From Modestobacter marinus (lineage in GTDB: Bacteria > Actinomycetota > Actinomycetes > Mycobacteriales > Geodermatophilaceae), in NCBI RefSeq assembly GCF_019799945.1, contig NZ_JABGCH010000019.1:1-64000 (forward strand): a DNA stretch of 64,000 nt, read 5' to 3'. The translations under genes were made by a program, and so were the position numbers. The notes under the pieces are model-generated. The model was not told the origin of the DNA, ran no database searches, and saw only the letters and a program-made list of their open reading frames with translations. Positions 35,216 to 44,026 of the stretch are shown piece after piece (within the stretch, counting starts at the first letter, position 1; every line of letters begins with the position of its first letter).

Positions 35216-35401
35216 TCAGCTCTGCTCGACGCGCCAGGCGCCGACCTCCTTGTAGTCGCTGTCGTAGAGCGTCTGGGTCGCGCCGGCGGTGAGCTCCACC
35301 TGCTTCATCGCGCCGCCCCAGTACCGCAGGATCCGGCCCAGCTCGGCGGCGCGGGTCTCCGCGGACAGGGCCTCCAGGTCGACCTCGAGGACGAAGCGCA
35401 T
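35216..35401 (-). CDS. small hypothetical protein coupled to DUF1992
   Basis: This 61-residue protein (MRFVLEVDLEALSAETRA...) has a mixed alpha/beta look. Similar short proteins with the phrase AAELGRILRYWGG occur widely in actinobacteria, without known function. Its ATG overlaps the stop of the DUF1992 gene (TGATG), so the two are translationally coupled. Confidence 0.65.
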   Translation of the reverse strand: MRFVLEVDLEALSAETRAAELGRILRYWGGAMKQVELTAGATQTLYDSDYKEVGAWRVEQS

Positions 35402-35892
35402 CAGGACTCCCCCGCCCGGCGTCGCGCCCACCACCGCCGGCGGGCGACGGAGGGCGCCGGCGGTGGCGCGGCGACGGCGGGTGGAGCCGGCCGGTCCTCC
35501 CGCCACCGGGCCACCATCTCCTCGACGTCGGCCATCCCGACCGGCACCCAGACGCCCTCGACCGGCCGGCGGTAGTACTGGTCGACCCGGGCGTTGTGCG
35601 CCTCCACGAGCGCCCGGACGGCGATCTCCGAGGTCTGCCGGGCGATCAGCGCCGGCAGCTCCTCCCGCTCCTTCCGCAGGGCCAGGCCGGTCGGCAGCAT
35701 CGCGGTGACGTCGGCCTCCTCGCGGGCGGCCCACTCCAGCGCCCACTCGAAGCTGCTCTTCTCCCGGTCGAGGCGGGGCAGCGGCTTGCCCGCCAGCGAC
35801 AGGCCCTCGAAGGCGCCGTCGTCGCGGGCCCGCCGGATCCGCTGCTCGACCCACGTCTCGAACGTCATCCCGGTCGGCTTGCGCTGGGTCAT
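35401..35892 (-). CDS. DUF1992 (DnaJ-homologue subfamily C member 28-like) protein
   Basis: This 163-residue protein has the DUF1992 core: ETWVEQRIRRARDDGAFEGL, given here as ETWVEQRIRRA, then GAFEGLSLAGKPLP and ALRKEREELP. The C-terminus is Pro/Ala/Arg-rich. The function is unclear; eukaryotic relatives are DNAJC28. First gene of a two-gene operon with the 61-residue protein. Confidence 0.85.
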   Translation of the reverse strand: MTQRKPTGMTFETWVEQRIRRARDDGAFEGLSLAGKPLPRLDREKSSFEWALEWAAREEADVTAMLPTGLALRKEREELPALIARQTSEIAVRALVEAHNARVDQYYRRPVEGVWVPVGMADVEEMVARWREDRPAPPAVAAPPPAPSVARRRWWARRRAGES

Positions 35893-35933
35893 CGGCGTCC
35901 TCCTCGCTCGCGTCGTCTGCCAGTCTGGGCCGC

Positions 35934-36491
35934 GTGCGGACGACGAGCAGCCGAGAGGTCTACCGGAACCCCTGGATCCGCGTACGGGAGGACGCCGTCG
36001 TCCGCGCGGACGGGTCGACCGGCGTCTACGGCGTCGTCGAGAAGCCGCACTTCGGCCTGGTGGTGCCGGCCGAGCGCGACGGCTTCTGGCTGGTCGAGCA
36101 GTTCCGCCATCCGCTGGGCAGGCGGGCGTGGGAGTTCCCCCAGGGCACCTGGACGGCCGGGGACGACGGCACCGCGGAGCAGCTCGCCCGCGCGGAGCTC
36201 GCCGAGGAGACCGGCCTGCGGGCCGCCGGGCTGCGACACCTCGGGCACCTGGACCTGGCCCCGGGCCTGTCCACCCAGCAGTTCGACGTGTGGCTGGCCA
36301 CCGGGCTCACGCCGGGCCCGACCGCGCGCGAGGTCACCGAGGCCGACATGCGACACGCGTTCGTGACCGAGGCCGAGCTGCGGGTGATGGTGCGCGAGGG
36401 GCGGTTCACCGACGGCCCCTCGCTGGCGGCCTACGCCCTGCTGCTGCTCGACCGGTCGGAGGAGCGCCCCGGCTCGCCTCGGGTTGGATGA
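35934..36491 (+). CDS. Nudix hydrolase (ADP-ribose pyrophosphatase-like)
   Basis: This 185-residue protein resembles ADP-ribose pyrophosphatases: WLVEQFRHPLGRRAWEFPQG followed by a Nudix helix. It is quoted here as WEFPQGTW and RAELAEETGL. The box departs from GX5EX7REUXEE: the first Glu is Asp and the spacing is one longer, with Ala in place of Arg. It may act on another nucleoside diphosphate derivative. Start GTG at 35934; 41 bases from the divergent DUF1992 start. Confidence 0.82.
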   Translation: MRTTSSREVYRNPWIRVREDAVVRADGSTGVYGVVEKPHFGLVVPAERDGFWLVEQFRHPLGRRAWEFPQGTWTAGDDGTAEQLARAELAEETGLRAAGLRHLGHLDLAPGLSTQQFDVWLATGLTPGPTAREVTEADMRHAFVTEAELRVMVREGRFTDGPSLAAYALLLLDRSEERPGSPRVG

Positions 36492-36512
36492 AGATGCAAC
36501 GACCGGCCGGGC

Positions 36513-36974
36513 ATGAACCGGCCGCCGTCCGGGAACCCGACAGCCATGCAGGAGCGCACGGCAGGCAACGACGCCCCGGAGCCCTCGGGTAGCGCGCCCG
36601 AGATCACGGTCACCACGGCGCGGGACGGCAACAGCGCGGAGATCCGCGTCGTCGGCGAGCTCACCGAGGAGGCCCGCCGTCCTCTGGTACGGGCGATGAC
36701 CGACCTCATGCTCACCTCCCACCAGCTGCGCCGGGTGGAGCTGGACCTGTGCGAGGTCGACTACATGAACTCCGCCGGCGTCTCGACGCTGGTCCAGCTG
36801 GAGCGGATGGCCGAGCCGCGGGGCATCGAGATGCCGCTGATCGTCCGCACCAGCGGCGTCACGCGACCCCTGCAGGTCAGCGGCCTGTGGCGCCGGTTCG
36901 CCATCATCGACCGCCGGGAGGGGACGCCGGAGCAGACCAGCGAGTCGATGCGGCCGGGCATCGAGCACCGCTGA
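36513..36974 (+). CDS. STAS-domain protein (anti-sigma factor antagonist-like)
   Basis: This 153-residue protein has a C-terminal STAS domain (residues ~30-140) with VDYMNSAGVSTLVQLE, where the serine in NSAG is the usual phosphorylation site. Such proteins free sigma factors by binding an anti-sigma kinase. The first ~12 residues are uncertain: ATG 36546 (MQERTAG) is an equal alternative start. A candidate partner, the MEDS/HATPase protein, lies 1.2 kb away. Confidence 0.82.
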   Translation: MNRPPSGNPTAMQERTAGNDAPEPSGSAPEITVTTARDGNSAEIRVVGELTEEARRPLVRAMTDLMLTSHQLRRVELDLCEVDYMNSAGVSTLVQLERMAEPRGIEMPLIVRTSGVTRPLQVSGLWRRFAIIDRREGTPEQTSESMRPGIEHR

Positions 36975-36984
36975 CCCTCCGGGC

Positions 36985-37518
36985 TCAGGTCGGGTCGGGT
37001 GTCGCGTCCGGCACGCGTCCGAGCGAGACCAGCCAGCGGCGCAACAGTCCGGCGAGCTGCTCGCGGTCGGCCGCGGAGAGCCCGGCGAGCATGCCGCGCT
37101 CGGTCTCCAGGTGGTCGGGCAGCGCGCGGTCCAGCGCCGTCCGGCCGGCGTCGGTCAGCGAGACGACGACGGCGCGCCCGTCGGCCTCGCTCCGGCACCG
37201 GGTGATCAGCCCCTTCTCCTCGAGCCGGTCCAGCCGCTGGGTGATCGCCCCCGAGGTGACCAGGGCCGTGCGCATCAGCGCCGTCGGGGTGAGCTGGTAG
37301 GGCGGCCCCGCCCGGCGCAGTGCGGCGAGGACGTCGAAGGACGGCGCGTCCAGCCCGTGCCGGGCGAAGGTGGCCCGCTGCGCCAGGAACACCTCCCGCT
37401 GCAGCTGGCTGACCCGCCCGATGACGCCCATGGGCGAGCAGTCCAGGTCGGGGCGCTCCCGGGCCCACTGCTGCAGGATCAGGTCGACGGCGTCCCCACC
37501 CGCGGGCACCACGGTCAC
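36985..37518 (-). CDS. MarR-family transcriptional regulator
   Basis: This 177-residue winged-helix protein carries LTPTALMRTALVTSGAITQRL (given here as TALMRTALVTSGAI), the wing ITRCRSEADGRAVVV and flanking dimerisation helices. The N-terminal extension AVDLILQQWARERPDLD resembles the MarR proteins that bind phenolic ligands. The start is GTG 37518; nearby downstream GTG codons are possible. It is divergent from the acetyltransferase gene by 48 bases, a likely target. Confidence 0.88.
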   Translation of the reverse strand: MTVVPAGGDAVDLILQQWARERPDLDCSPMGVIGRVSQLQREVFLAQRATFARHGLDAPSFDVLAALRRAGPPYQLTPTALMRTALVTSGAITQRLDRLEEKGLITRCRSEADGRAVVVSLTDAGRTALDRALPDHLETERGMLAGLSAADREQLAGLLRRWLVSLGRVPDATPDPT

Positions 37519-37566
37519 GCCGGACACCTTAGGGCTGAGGTAGCGGGCATCCCCTACCGTGCGGAC

Positions 37567-38118
37567 GTGGGCGAGATGAAGGACCGGATGCTGGCCGGCC
37601 AGGAGTACATGGCGAACGACCCCGACCTCATCGCGGACGGCCGGCGAGCCGCCGCGCTGACCGCCCGCTACAACGCCGAGCTCGACCCCGACGCGCGGCG
37701 TGAGCTCCTCGGCGAGCTGCTCGGGTCGGTCGGGCCGAACACCTCGATCCGCTCGGACCTCCGCTGCGACTACGGCTACAACGTCCACGTCGGCGCGAAC
37801 GTGTTCGTCAACTGGGGCGCGGTGCTCCTGGACGTCGGGCGGATCACCATCGGCGACTTCGTCCAGTTCGGCCCGAACGTGCAGCTGCTGACGGCCACCC
37901 ACCCGCTCGACGCCGGCCGCCGGCGGGAGGGCTGGGAGGGGTCGGCGCCGATCACCATCGGGGACGACGTCTGGTTCGGCGGAGGCGTGATCGTGCTCCC
38001 CGGCGTCACGGTCGGTGCCCGGACCGTCGTCGGCGCGGGCGCGGTGGTGACGAAGGACCTGCCCGAGGGGGTGCTGGCCCTCGGCAACCCGGCCCGGGTG
38101 GTGCGCGAGATCGGCTGA
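37567..38118 (+). CDS. sugar O-acetyltransferase (maltose/galactoside acetyltransferase family)
   Basis: This 183-residue left-handed beta-helix enzyme begins with the family-typical MKDRMLAGQEYMANDPDL. It shows hexapeptide repeats (ITIGDFVQFGPNVQLL, ITIGDDVWFGGGVIVLPG) and the HPL histidine in TATHPLDAGRR. It transfers acetyl from acetyl-CoA to a sugar. Start GTG 37567 or ATG 37576. It is divergent from the MarR gene. Confidence 0.9.
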   Translation: MGEMKDRMLAGQEYMANDPDLIADGRRAAALTARYNAELDPDARRELLGELLGSVGPNTSIRSDLRCDYGYNVHVGANVFVNWGAVLLDVGRITIGDFVQFGPNVQLLTATHPLDAGRRREGWEGSAPITIGDDVWFGGGVIVLPGVTVGARTVVGAGAVVTKDLPEGVLALGNPARVVREIG

Positions 38119-38134
38119 GCGACCGGCGCCGGGC

Positions 38135-39145
38135 TCAGTTCAGCGGCGAGCTGAGCCGCACGGTGAAGCCGTCGGGCCCGTGCAGCAGGTCGACGTGGTC
38201 CCAGAGCTTCCGGGCCAGCCACAGCCCCATGCCACCGCGGGAGAGGTCCTCGCCGTGGGCCGGCTGGAACCCGGCGACCGGGTCGACGGGGGCGGTGCCC
38301 TGATCGCTGATCGTGCACACGATCCGGCCCGGTTCGGCCCAGATGCGGGCCGACACCGGTGGGGTGCCGTGCCGGAAGGCGTTGGCCGCGATCTCGCTGA
38401 CCGCCAGGTGCAGGTCCTCGCGGCGGTCCCGGTCGGACACCCACTGCGCGAGCACGGCGCCGAGCTGGTGGCGGAGGTCGGCGAGCGTCGCCACGGCGTC
38501 GACCACGAAGACCGGGGCGCCTTCCTCGACCGGCTCGCGGGGCACCGGCAGCTCGGCCAGGTAGCGGCGTGGCGGCCGGTACTCCGGGTTGTCGGCGAGG
38601 TCGCTGTGGGCGAGGAGGTACGGGTGCGTCACGCAGGCGCTGGCCACCACGGGCGCAGGCAGCACGTCGGCGTCGTACACGCACAAGGCCGAGAGCGGCG
38701 CGTCGCGCAGGATCGTGTTGGCCGCCGACTCGTACCGCTGTCCCTCGCGCCAGCTGATCGGCTCCGGACCGAACTCCGGGATCCCCAGGATGCGCAGCCG
38801 GCCGGAACCGGACGCGGCGGCCCGGTCGAGCAGCCGGCGGGTGAGGCCGAACGCGTCGGGGGCCCGGGCACCACGCAGCGCGATCCGCGGCTCGCTGAGC
38901 AGCGCGTCCCGGGTGCCGAGGGCGGAGCGCAGCGGCGCTGCCGTCTCCTCGCCGCAGGCGAGCACGACCAGGTCGCCGGCGCGGATCCCCGACTCCAGGA
39001 AGGGGATGGCCGCGTCGAGGAGCTGCTCCCGGCCGGTCACGACGACGGCCCCGTGGGCGTGCCCGCGCCGTCCGCGCTGACCGCCGCCGGCGCACACCTG
39101 GCCGCGCTGAAGGGAGCGCGGATGGTGATCACCGATCACGGACAC
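38135..39145 (-). CDS. MEDS-domain / HATPase regulatory protein (anti-sigma kinase-like)
   Basis: This 336-residue protein joins a MEDS (DcmR-like sensory) domain (residues ~40-190) to a C-terminal GHKL ATPase (~215-335). The ATPase has AVSEIAANAFRHG (N box) and GGMGLWLARKLWDHV (G2 region). This layout is common in actinobacterial anti-sigma kinases of stress pathways. The start GTG at 39145 has GAGAGG just upstream. A STAS protein gene nearby is a plausible antagonist partner. Confidence 0.8.
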   Translation of the reverse strand: MSVIGDHHPRSLQRGQVCAGGGQRGRRGHAHGAVVVTGREQLLDAAIPFLESGIRAGDLVVLACGEETAAPLRSALGTRDALLSEPRIALRGARAPDAFGLTRRLLDRAAASGSGRLRILGIPEFGPEPISWREGQRYESAANTILRDAPLSALCVYDADVLPAPVVASACVTHPYLLAHSDLADNPEYRPPRRYLAELPVPREPVEEGAPVFVVDAVATLADLRHQLGAVLAQWVSDRDRREDLHLAVSEIAANAFRHGTPPVSARIWAEPGRIVCTISDQGTAPVDPVAGFQPAHGEDLSRGGMGLWLARKLWDHVDLLHGPDGFTVRLSSPLN

Positions 39146-39472
39146 GGGGCCTCTCTGAGGGACGTAGAAATCAGCGAGCTCGTCGCATTCTCGATCACCC
39201 GAGCCCGGGGCGGGCAACCGCCCCTCACCTTCCCCGTCACACCATCGGGTGACACGCAGCTGACCAGTGCGGTTGCACAGGCGCGACCCATGGTGCGAGG
39301 CAACACCGGCGTGTCGCGAGTCGAGGCGGTGTGCCGGAGCGCGGCACTCACCCGCCGCGATCATACGGTGACCCGTCCATCGGCGCGTCCCGCCGTGCCT
39401 CCGACCGCCCGTGTCCCGTCGACCCGCCGAGTCCCCCCTCGAACGTCGTCCGCGCCTGGCATCCTCTGCTGC
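39146..39472. other. 327-base divergent intergenic region
   Basis: This gap separates the MEDS/HATPase start from the OHCU decarboxylase start and must hold both promoters. The clearest feature is a 7-bp hairpin GGGGCGG-GCAA-CCGCCCC (39207-39224) in the leader of the minus-strand gene. I see no convincing gene; short frames here are poorly composed. Confidence 0.5.
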
Positions 39473-40000
39473 GTGCCCGACGCCGACGTCCCCGCAGCCC
39501 TCGTACGGTTCAACACCGAGCCGGTCGAGCGGGTCGAGGAGGTCCTGCAGGCCATCAACGCGGCACCCAGGTTCGCGACCGAGCTGGCGGTGGGCCGCCC
39601 GTACCCGGACGTCGACTCGCTGGTGGCGCGCGCCGAGCAGGTGACCCGCGTCCTCCCGTGGGACGAGGTGGCCGTGGCGCTGAGCGCGCACCCCCGGATC
39701 GGCGACCGGGTCGAGGGTCCCTCCACCGAGGCGGTGGCCTCCCGGCGCGAGCAGAGCGGGATGGACGCGGTCGCCGCCCGGGTGCGGGCGGCCTTCATCG
39801 AGGGGAATCGGGCCTACGAGCAGCGGTTCCACCACGTGTTCCTGATCCGTGCCGCGGGCCGGTCGGCGGAGGAGATGCTCGCCGAGCTGCGGCGCCGGCT
39901 GACCAACGACGTCGCGACCGAGCGCGCCGAGGTGGTCGAGGAGCTGGCCCAGATCACCGGCCTGCGGGTGCGCCGGCTGGTCCAGAACGGCGCGCCGTGA
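39473..40000 (+). CDS. uraD: OHCU decarboxylase (urate pathway)
   Basis: This 175-residue 2-oxo-4-hydroxy-4-carboxy-5-ureidoimidazoline decarboxylase carries out the last step to S-allantoin. The signature AHPRIGD (catalytic histidine) and SRREQSG are present and the length is standard. The start is GTG 39473. It is followed 44 bases later by HIU hydrolase, as in urate operons, but uricase is not in the window. Confidence 0.92.
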   Translation: MPDADVPAALVRFNTEPVERVEEVLQAINAAPRFATELAVGRPYPDVDSLVARAEQVTRVLPWDEVAVALSAHPRIGDRVEGPSTEAVASRREQSGMDAVAARVRAAFIEGNRAYEQRFHHVFLIRAAGRSAEEMLAELRRRLTNDVATERAEVVEELAQITGLRVRRLVQNGAP

Positions 40001-40044
40001 CCACGACGCGCGCGGAACGAGCCCGGAACGGATCGGAGGACACG

Positions 40045-40362
40045 ATGAGCGTCTCGACGCACGTGCTGGACGCGGTGGCCGGTCGACCGGCGGCCGGGAT
40101 GTCGGTGCAGCTGCTCGGCCCGGACGGCGTCGTCGCCTCCGGGACCACGGACGCCGACGGCCGCTGCCGGCTGACCGAGCACCCGACCGCCGTCGGCGCG
40201 CACCGGTTGGTCTTCGCGACCGCGGCGTGGGCGCGTACGCAGGGCGCGGAGACGTTCTGGCCGGAGGTGGTGCTCACCTTCGCCGTCCGCGAGCCGGCGG
40301 AGCACCACCACGTGCCCCTGCTGCTCTCCCCGTTCGCCTACTCGACCTACCGGGGCTCCTGA
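40045..40362 (+). CDS. uraH: 5-hydroxyisourate hydrolase
   Basis: This 105-residue transthyretin-related protein begins with the conserved STHVLDAVAGRPAAGM and ends with the family-defining YRGS. Internal His (HHHVPLLLSPF) and Arg contribute to the active site at the dimer interface. It hydrolyses 5-hydroxyisourate to OHCU, the substrate of the preceding gene's product. SD GGAGG precedes the ATG; an overlapping GTG at 39997 is in frame but adds a non-family leader. Confidence 0.94.
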   Translation: MSVSTHVLDAVAGRPAAGMSVQLLGPDGVVASGTTDADGRCRLTEHPTAVGAHRLVFATAAWARTQGAETFWPEVVLTFAVREPAEHHHVPLLLSPFAYSTYRGS

Positions 40363-40410
40363 GGCACCCCGGGGTCCCGCCGGCACCGGCTCTCTGCTGA
40401 GATCGGCGGC

Positions 40411-40902
40411 GTGAGCGAGCAGCGGGAGACGCTGACCTACGAGGACTTCGGTCGCGCGGCGCGCGAACTGGCCCAGCAGGTCGCCGACGACGGGTTTGAG
40501 GCCGACCTCATCCTGTCGATCGCGCGGGGCGGGCTGTTCCTCGGCGGGGCGCTGGGCTACGCGCTGGACGTGAAGAACCTCTTCGTGATGAACGTCGAGT
40601 TCTACACCGGCGTCGACCAGCGGCTGGAGCTGCCGGTCGTGCTGCCCCCGACGCTGGACGCCGTCGACCTGACCGGCTCCCGGGTGCTGATCGCCGACGA
40701 CGTCGCCGACACCGGGAAGACCCTCGAGCTGGTCGTGGACTTCTGCAGCGGGCACGTCTCCGACGTCCGCACCGCGGTGGTCTACGAGAAGCCCCGCTCG
40801 GTGGTGCGGTGCGACTACGTCTGGAAGCGGACCGAGGCCTGGATCGACTTCCCCTGGTCGACGCTGCCCCCGGTCGCCTCCCGCGGCGGCTCAGGCCACT
40901 GA
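40411..40902 (+). CDS. purine-type phosphoribosyltransferase
   Basis: This 163-residue type I phosphoribosyltransferase has the PRPP motif VLIADDVADTGKTLELV, a flexible-loop region and a typical ILSIARGGLF start strand. It is similar in length and layout to hypoxanthine/xanthine-guanine enzymes, so purine base salvage is likely. It lies 48 bases after HIU hydrolase, so purine breakdown and salvage genes are linked here. Start GTG 40411. Confidence 0.85.
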   Translation: MSEQRETLTYEDFGRAARELAQQVADDGFEADLILSIARGGLFLGGALGYALDVKNLFVMNVEFYTGVDQRLELPVVLPPTLDAVDLTGSRVLIADDVADTGKTLELVVDFCSGHVSDVRTAVVYEKPRSVVRCDYVWKRTEAWIDFPWSTLPPVASRGGSGH

Positions 40903-40906
40903 CGAA

Positions 40907-40933
40907 GGCCCCGCTGCCCCCGCCAGCGGGGCC
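40907..40933. terminator. bidirectional hairpin terminator
   Basis: Perfect 10-bp stem GGCCCCGCTG/CAGCGGGGCC with a 7-base loop, in the 42-base gap between the convergent phosphoribosyltransferase and methyltransferase genes. Confidence 0.7.
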
Positions 40934-40944
40934 CGCTGCTGCCG

Positions 40945-42027
40945 TCAGCTCACCAGCCGGTAGACGCGGAAGAAGCCGGCGTCCAGGGGGAGCACCTCCA
41001 CGTCGGCGAAGCCGGCGTCCCGCGCGTAGCGGCGCAGGGTGTCCGGGCGCATCACCGCGCCGGTCGCCGCCGACGGCCCCGAGGACCGACCGTCGGCCAG
41101 ACAGCAGAGCAAGCTGTAGCCGTAGAACAGCCGCTCGGCGTCGTCCCCGGGGACGGTGAACTCCTCGGCCACCGCCTCGTCGAGGACCAGCACCGTGCCG
41201 CCGGGCCGGACCATCCGCCGCATCCCGGCGAGCACGCCGACCGGCTCGGGCATGTCGTGCACGCACTCGACGGCGACCACCAGGTCGTACGCGGCCTCGG
41301 GCTCCATCTCCCGGACGTCGTCCGTGCGGAAGGTGACCCGGTCGGCGACCCCCGCCTCCTCCGCGTTGCGGTGCGCGCGCTGGACCGAGGGCAGGTCGAC
41401 GTCGAACCCGTCGACGCGGCACCCGGGCCAGCGCCGGCCGATGGCGATCGAGCTCCACCCGTAGCCGCAGCCGACGTCGGCGACCCGCCCGCCGGCGCGC
41501 AGCGCGTCGTCCACCCCGGGCACCGCGGGGAGCAGGTCGTCGACGAACGGGCCGAGGAGGAAGGGCCGGTTGGCGGCTGCCTGGGCGTCCCGGACGTCGT
41601 CCCCCAGTTCCTCCCAGGACAGCGTGCGCGTACCGCGGTAGACCTCGGTCAGGTGCGGCACGAAGCGCATGAACGCAACGGTGATGTCGGCCAGCGGCAT
41701 CAGGTACTCGGGGTCGAGCTCGTCGACCAGCACGGCGCGGTGCTCGGGCGGCAGGGAGAAGCGGCGGTCGTCGGGGGCGGCGGCCCGGTCGTCGACGTCG
41801 AGGTAGCCCGTGACGGCCTGCTGCTCGAGCCACTCACGCGCGTAGCGGGCGTCGGTGCGGGTGCGCTCGGCCAGTTCCGCGGCGGTCGCCGGCCCGTGGT
41901 CGGCCAGCGAGCGGTACCAGCCGAGCCGGTGGCCGAGGGCGACCGCGGCGATCTCGTAACCGCCGACCACGGCGGCGAACAGCCGGTCGGACAGGGCGGG
42001 GAGCGGGGGCGCTGAGGTCGTCGTCAT
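40945..42027 (-). CDS. class I SAM-dependent methyltransferase
   Basis: This 360-residue protein has an N-terminal winged-helix dimerisation domain (residues ~15-95: AAELAERTRTDARYAREWLEQQ, quoted in part) and a C-terminal Rossmann domain. Motif I is VADVGCGYGWSSI, followed by DGFDVDL. The layout fits O-methyltransferase-like proteins of secondary metabolism and similar actinobacterial proteins of unknown substrate. The ATG at 42027 is taken. Confidence 0.85.
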   Translation of the reverse strand: MTTTSAPPLPALSDRLFAAVVGGYEIAAVALGHRLGWYRSLADHGPATAAELAERTRTDARYAREWLEQQAVTGYLDVDDRAAAPDDRRFSLPPEHRAVLVDELDPEYLMPLADITVAFMRFVPHLTEVYRGTRTLSWEELGDDVRDAQAAANRPFLLGPFVDDLLPAVPGVDDALRAGGRVADVGCGYGWSSIAIGRRWPGCRVDGFDVDLPSVQRAHRNAEEAGVADRVTFRTDDVREMEPEAAYDLVVAVECVHDMPEPVGVLAGMRRMVRPGGTVLVLDEAVAEEFTVPGDDAERLFYGYSLLCCLADGRSSGPSAATGAVMRPDTLRRYARDAGFADVEVLPLDAGFFRVYRLVS

Positions 42028-42068
42028 GCCCCCTGAGGGTCCTCGGACCGGCTGGGAGGCGGAAGGGG

Positions 42069-43193
42069 TCAGCGGCGCGTGGAGGCGATGACGGTGAACG
42101 TAGGGTCGCGGGTCACCTGGCGGGTGGGGCCGACCATCCGCTGCAGCGCCCGGCGGTGCGGCAGGTGGCTGTTGTAGACGCACCACAGCTCGCCCCCCGG
42201 GCGCAGCACCCGCGCGGCTCCGGTGAACAGCCGGTCGGCGGCCGTGTCGGCGACCGTCGTCCCCAGGTGGAACGGCGGGTTGCAGACGACCAGGTCGACG
42301 CTCCCGGCGGGGAGGCTCGTGGCGGCGTCGTCCCGGACGACGTGCATCCGCTCCACCAGCCCGTTCACCGCGGCGGTGGCCCGTGCCGACGCCACGGCGG
42401 CGGCCGACTGGTCGGCGGCGGTGACGTGCAGCGCCGGGCGTGCCCGGGCGAGGGCCGCGGCGAGGAGGCCGGTCCCGCAGCCGAGGTCCAGGGCCGTCGC
42501 CGCCTCCGGGACCGCTCCGGGCAGCACCGCGAGCAGGGCCCGGGTGCCGCGGTCGACCTTCGTCCCGGCGAAGGCGGCACCGTGGGCGCAGACGGTGAGC
42601 CCGAGGTCGGCGTGCTCGCGGCAGCGCGGGAACGAGCGGTCACCCGGCCGGGGCCCGCGGGCGACCAGCACCCGGGACTTCTGCCGGGCCAGGGTGGCGT
42701 GCACGTCGGTGAAGGAGTCCCGGAGCACATCGTTCATCGCATGGGTCATGTGCTTGACCCGCCCGCCCACCAGCAGGGTCACACCTGGGTCGGCGTCCGC
42801 GGCGACCACCTCGGCGACCTCGCGGAGCGCGTCGAGGCTCTTGGGCGCCTTGACCAGCACGGTCGTGGCGCCCTGCACCAGCTCCGGGCCGAGGTCGAGC
42901 GACCGGTACGACCCGGCCAGCCCCACCCGGTCGGCGTTGGCGGCCAGCGCGAGCTCACCGAGCAGGGCGTCCTGGTGCACCCGCGGCCGCGCGGCGCCGT
43001 GCAGGGCGACGGCGCCGAGGGTGAGGGCGCCGTGCGAGTCCTCCACGAGGACGACGCCCTCCGGGTGCGCGGCGATCCCGGCCGCCGCCTCGTCGAGGAG
43101 CAGCCGGTCAGTGGCGTCGACGGCCACCAGGTCCGGTGCCTCGACGTCCGGCTCGCGGCGGAGCTGGACGAAGAGGTCAACGGTCATGGGCAT
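42069..43193 (-). CDS. RsmC/RlmG-like rRNA guanine-N2 methyltransferase
   Basis: This 374-residue protein has the two-domain RsmC/RlmG layout: an inactive N-terminal half and a catalytic C-terminal half with LDLGCGTGLLAAAL and the N2-guanine signature VCNPPFHLG. It probably methylates rRNA. Two ATG codons (43193 and 43187) are possible starts. Its neighbour methyltransferase is 41 bases downstream on the same strand; msrA lies upstream. Confidence 0.85.
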   Translation of the reverse strand: MPMTVDLFVQLRREPDVEAPDLVAVDATDRLLLDEAAAGIAAHPEGVVLVEDSHGALTLGAVALHGAARPRVHQDALLGELALAANADRVGLAGSYRSLDLGPELVQGATTVLVKAPKSLDALREVAEVVAADADPGVTLLVGGRVKHMTHAMNDVLRDSFTDVHATLARQKSRVLVARGPRPGDRSFPRCREHADLGLTVCAHGAAFAGTKVDRGTRALLAVLPGAVPEAATALDLGCGTGLLAAALARARPALHVTAADQSAAAVASARATAAVNGLVERMHVVRDDAATSLPAGSVDLVVCNPPFHLGTTVADTAADRLFTGAARVLRPGGELWCVYNSHLPHRRALQRMVGPTRQVTRDPTFTVIASTRR

Positions 43194-43224
43194 CGGCCAC
43201 CCTCCAGGGTCCCGCCCCGAGTGC

Positions 43225-43887
43225 TCAGTCCGTGCTCTGCACGCCCAGTCCGACCGGGCAGCTGACGCCGGTGGAGTGCACCGGGCAATAGCCGTTGGGG
43301 ACCTTGTAGAGGTACTGCTGGTGGTAGTCCTCGGCGTAGTAGAAGTCGCCGAGCGGGGCGATCTCGGTGGTGATGTCCCCGTACCCGGCGGCGCGGAGCC
43401 GCTCCTGGTACGCGTCGCGGGTGGCCCGGGCCGCGACCTCCTGCTCTGGCGTCGCGTAGTAGATCGCCGAGCGGTACTGGGTGCCGATGTCGTTGCCCTG
43501 CCGCATGCCCTGGGTCGGGTCGTGGTCCTCCCAGAACACCTTGAGCAGCTGCTCGTAGGAGATGACGGCCGGGTCGAAGACCACCAGCACCACCTCGGTG
43601 TGCCCGGTGCGGGCCGTGCACACCTCCTCGTAGGTGGGGTTCGGCGTGTGACCGCCGGCGTAGCCGGCCGCCGTGGAGTAGACGCCCGGGGTCTCCCAGA
43701 AGACCTTCTCGACGCCCCAAAAGCACCCGGCGCCGAACACGGCGGTCTGCATGCCCTCGGGGAACGGCGGCTGGATGCGGTTGCCGTTGACCGCGTGCAC
43801 CTCGGGGACGCTGTAGAGCGGGGCCTGGCGGCCGGTCAGGGCGTCCTCCGCGGTGACCGGCTGGGTCTTCGCGCGGGAGAAGAACAT
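43225..43887 (-). CDS. msrA: peptide methionine sulfoxide reductase A
   Basis: This 220-residue enzyme reduces methionine-S-sulfoxide. The catalytic cysteine is in AGCFWGVE, the substrate loop is present (GYAGG), and the C-terminal resolving cysteines lie in [15 protein letters not shown]. The first ~40 residues are an extension typical of actinobacterial MsrA. It probably shares an operon with the RsmC-like gene, 31 bases downstream. Confidence 0.95.
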   Translation of the reverse strand: MFFSRAKTQPVTAEDALTGRQAPLYSVPEVHAVNGNRIQPPFPEGMQTAVFGAGCFWGVEKVFWETPGVYSTAAGYAGGHTPNPTYEEVCTARTGHTEVVLVVFDPAVISYEQLLKVFWEDHDPTQGMRQGNDIGTQYRSAIYYATPEQEVAARATRDAYQERLRAAGYGDITTEIAPLGDFYYAEDYHQQYLYKVPNGYCPVHSTGVSCPVGLGVQSTD

Positions 43888-44026
43888 GGCCCCACTGTAG
43901 TTCGGTCGCGCGACACCGACCGAGGGCTGACCAGCTGGGGGCTCCTCCGCCCTGCGGAAGTCGATCACCTGCGCCAAGGTGGCGGGACCGGGTGTCGGGC
44001 CCGGCGCCGACGAGGACAGGGAGCAG

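Noticed and set aside
39136-39351. Short minus-strand frame in the 327-base gap
   Set aside because: It overlaps the start of the MEDS/HATPase gene, has no SD and no recognisable composition or family.
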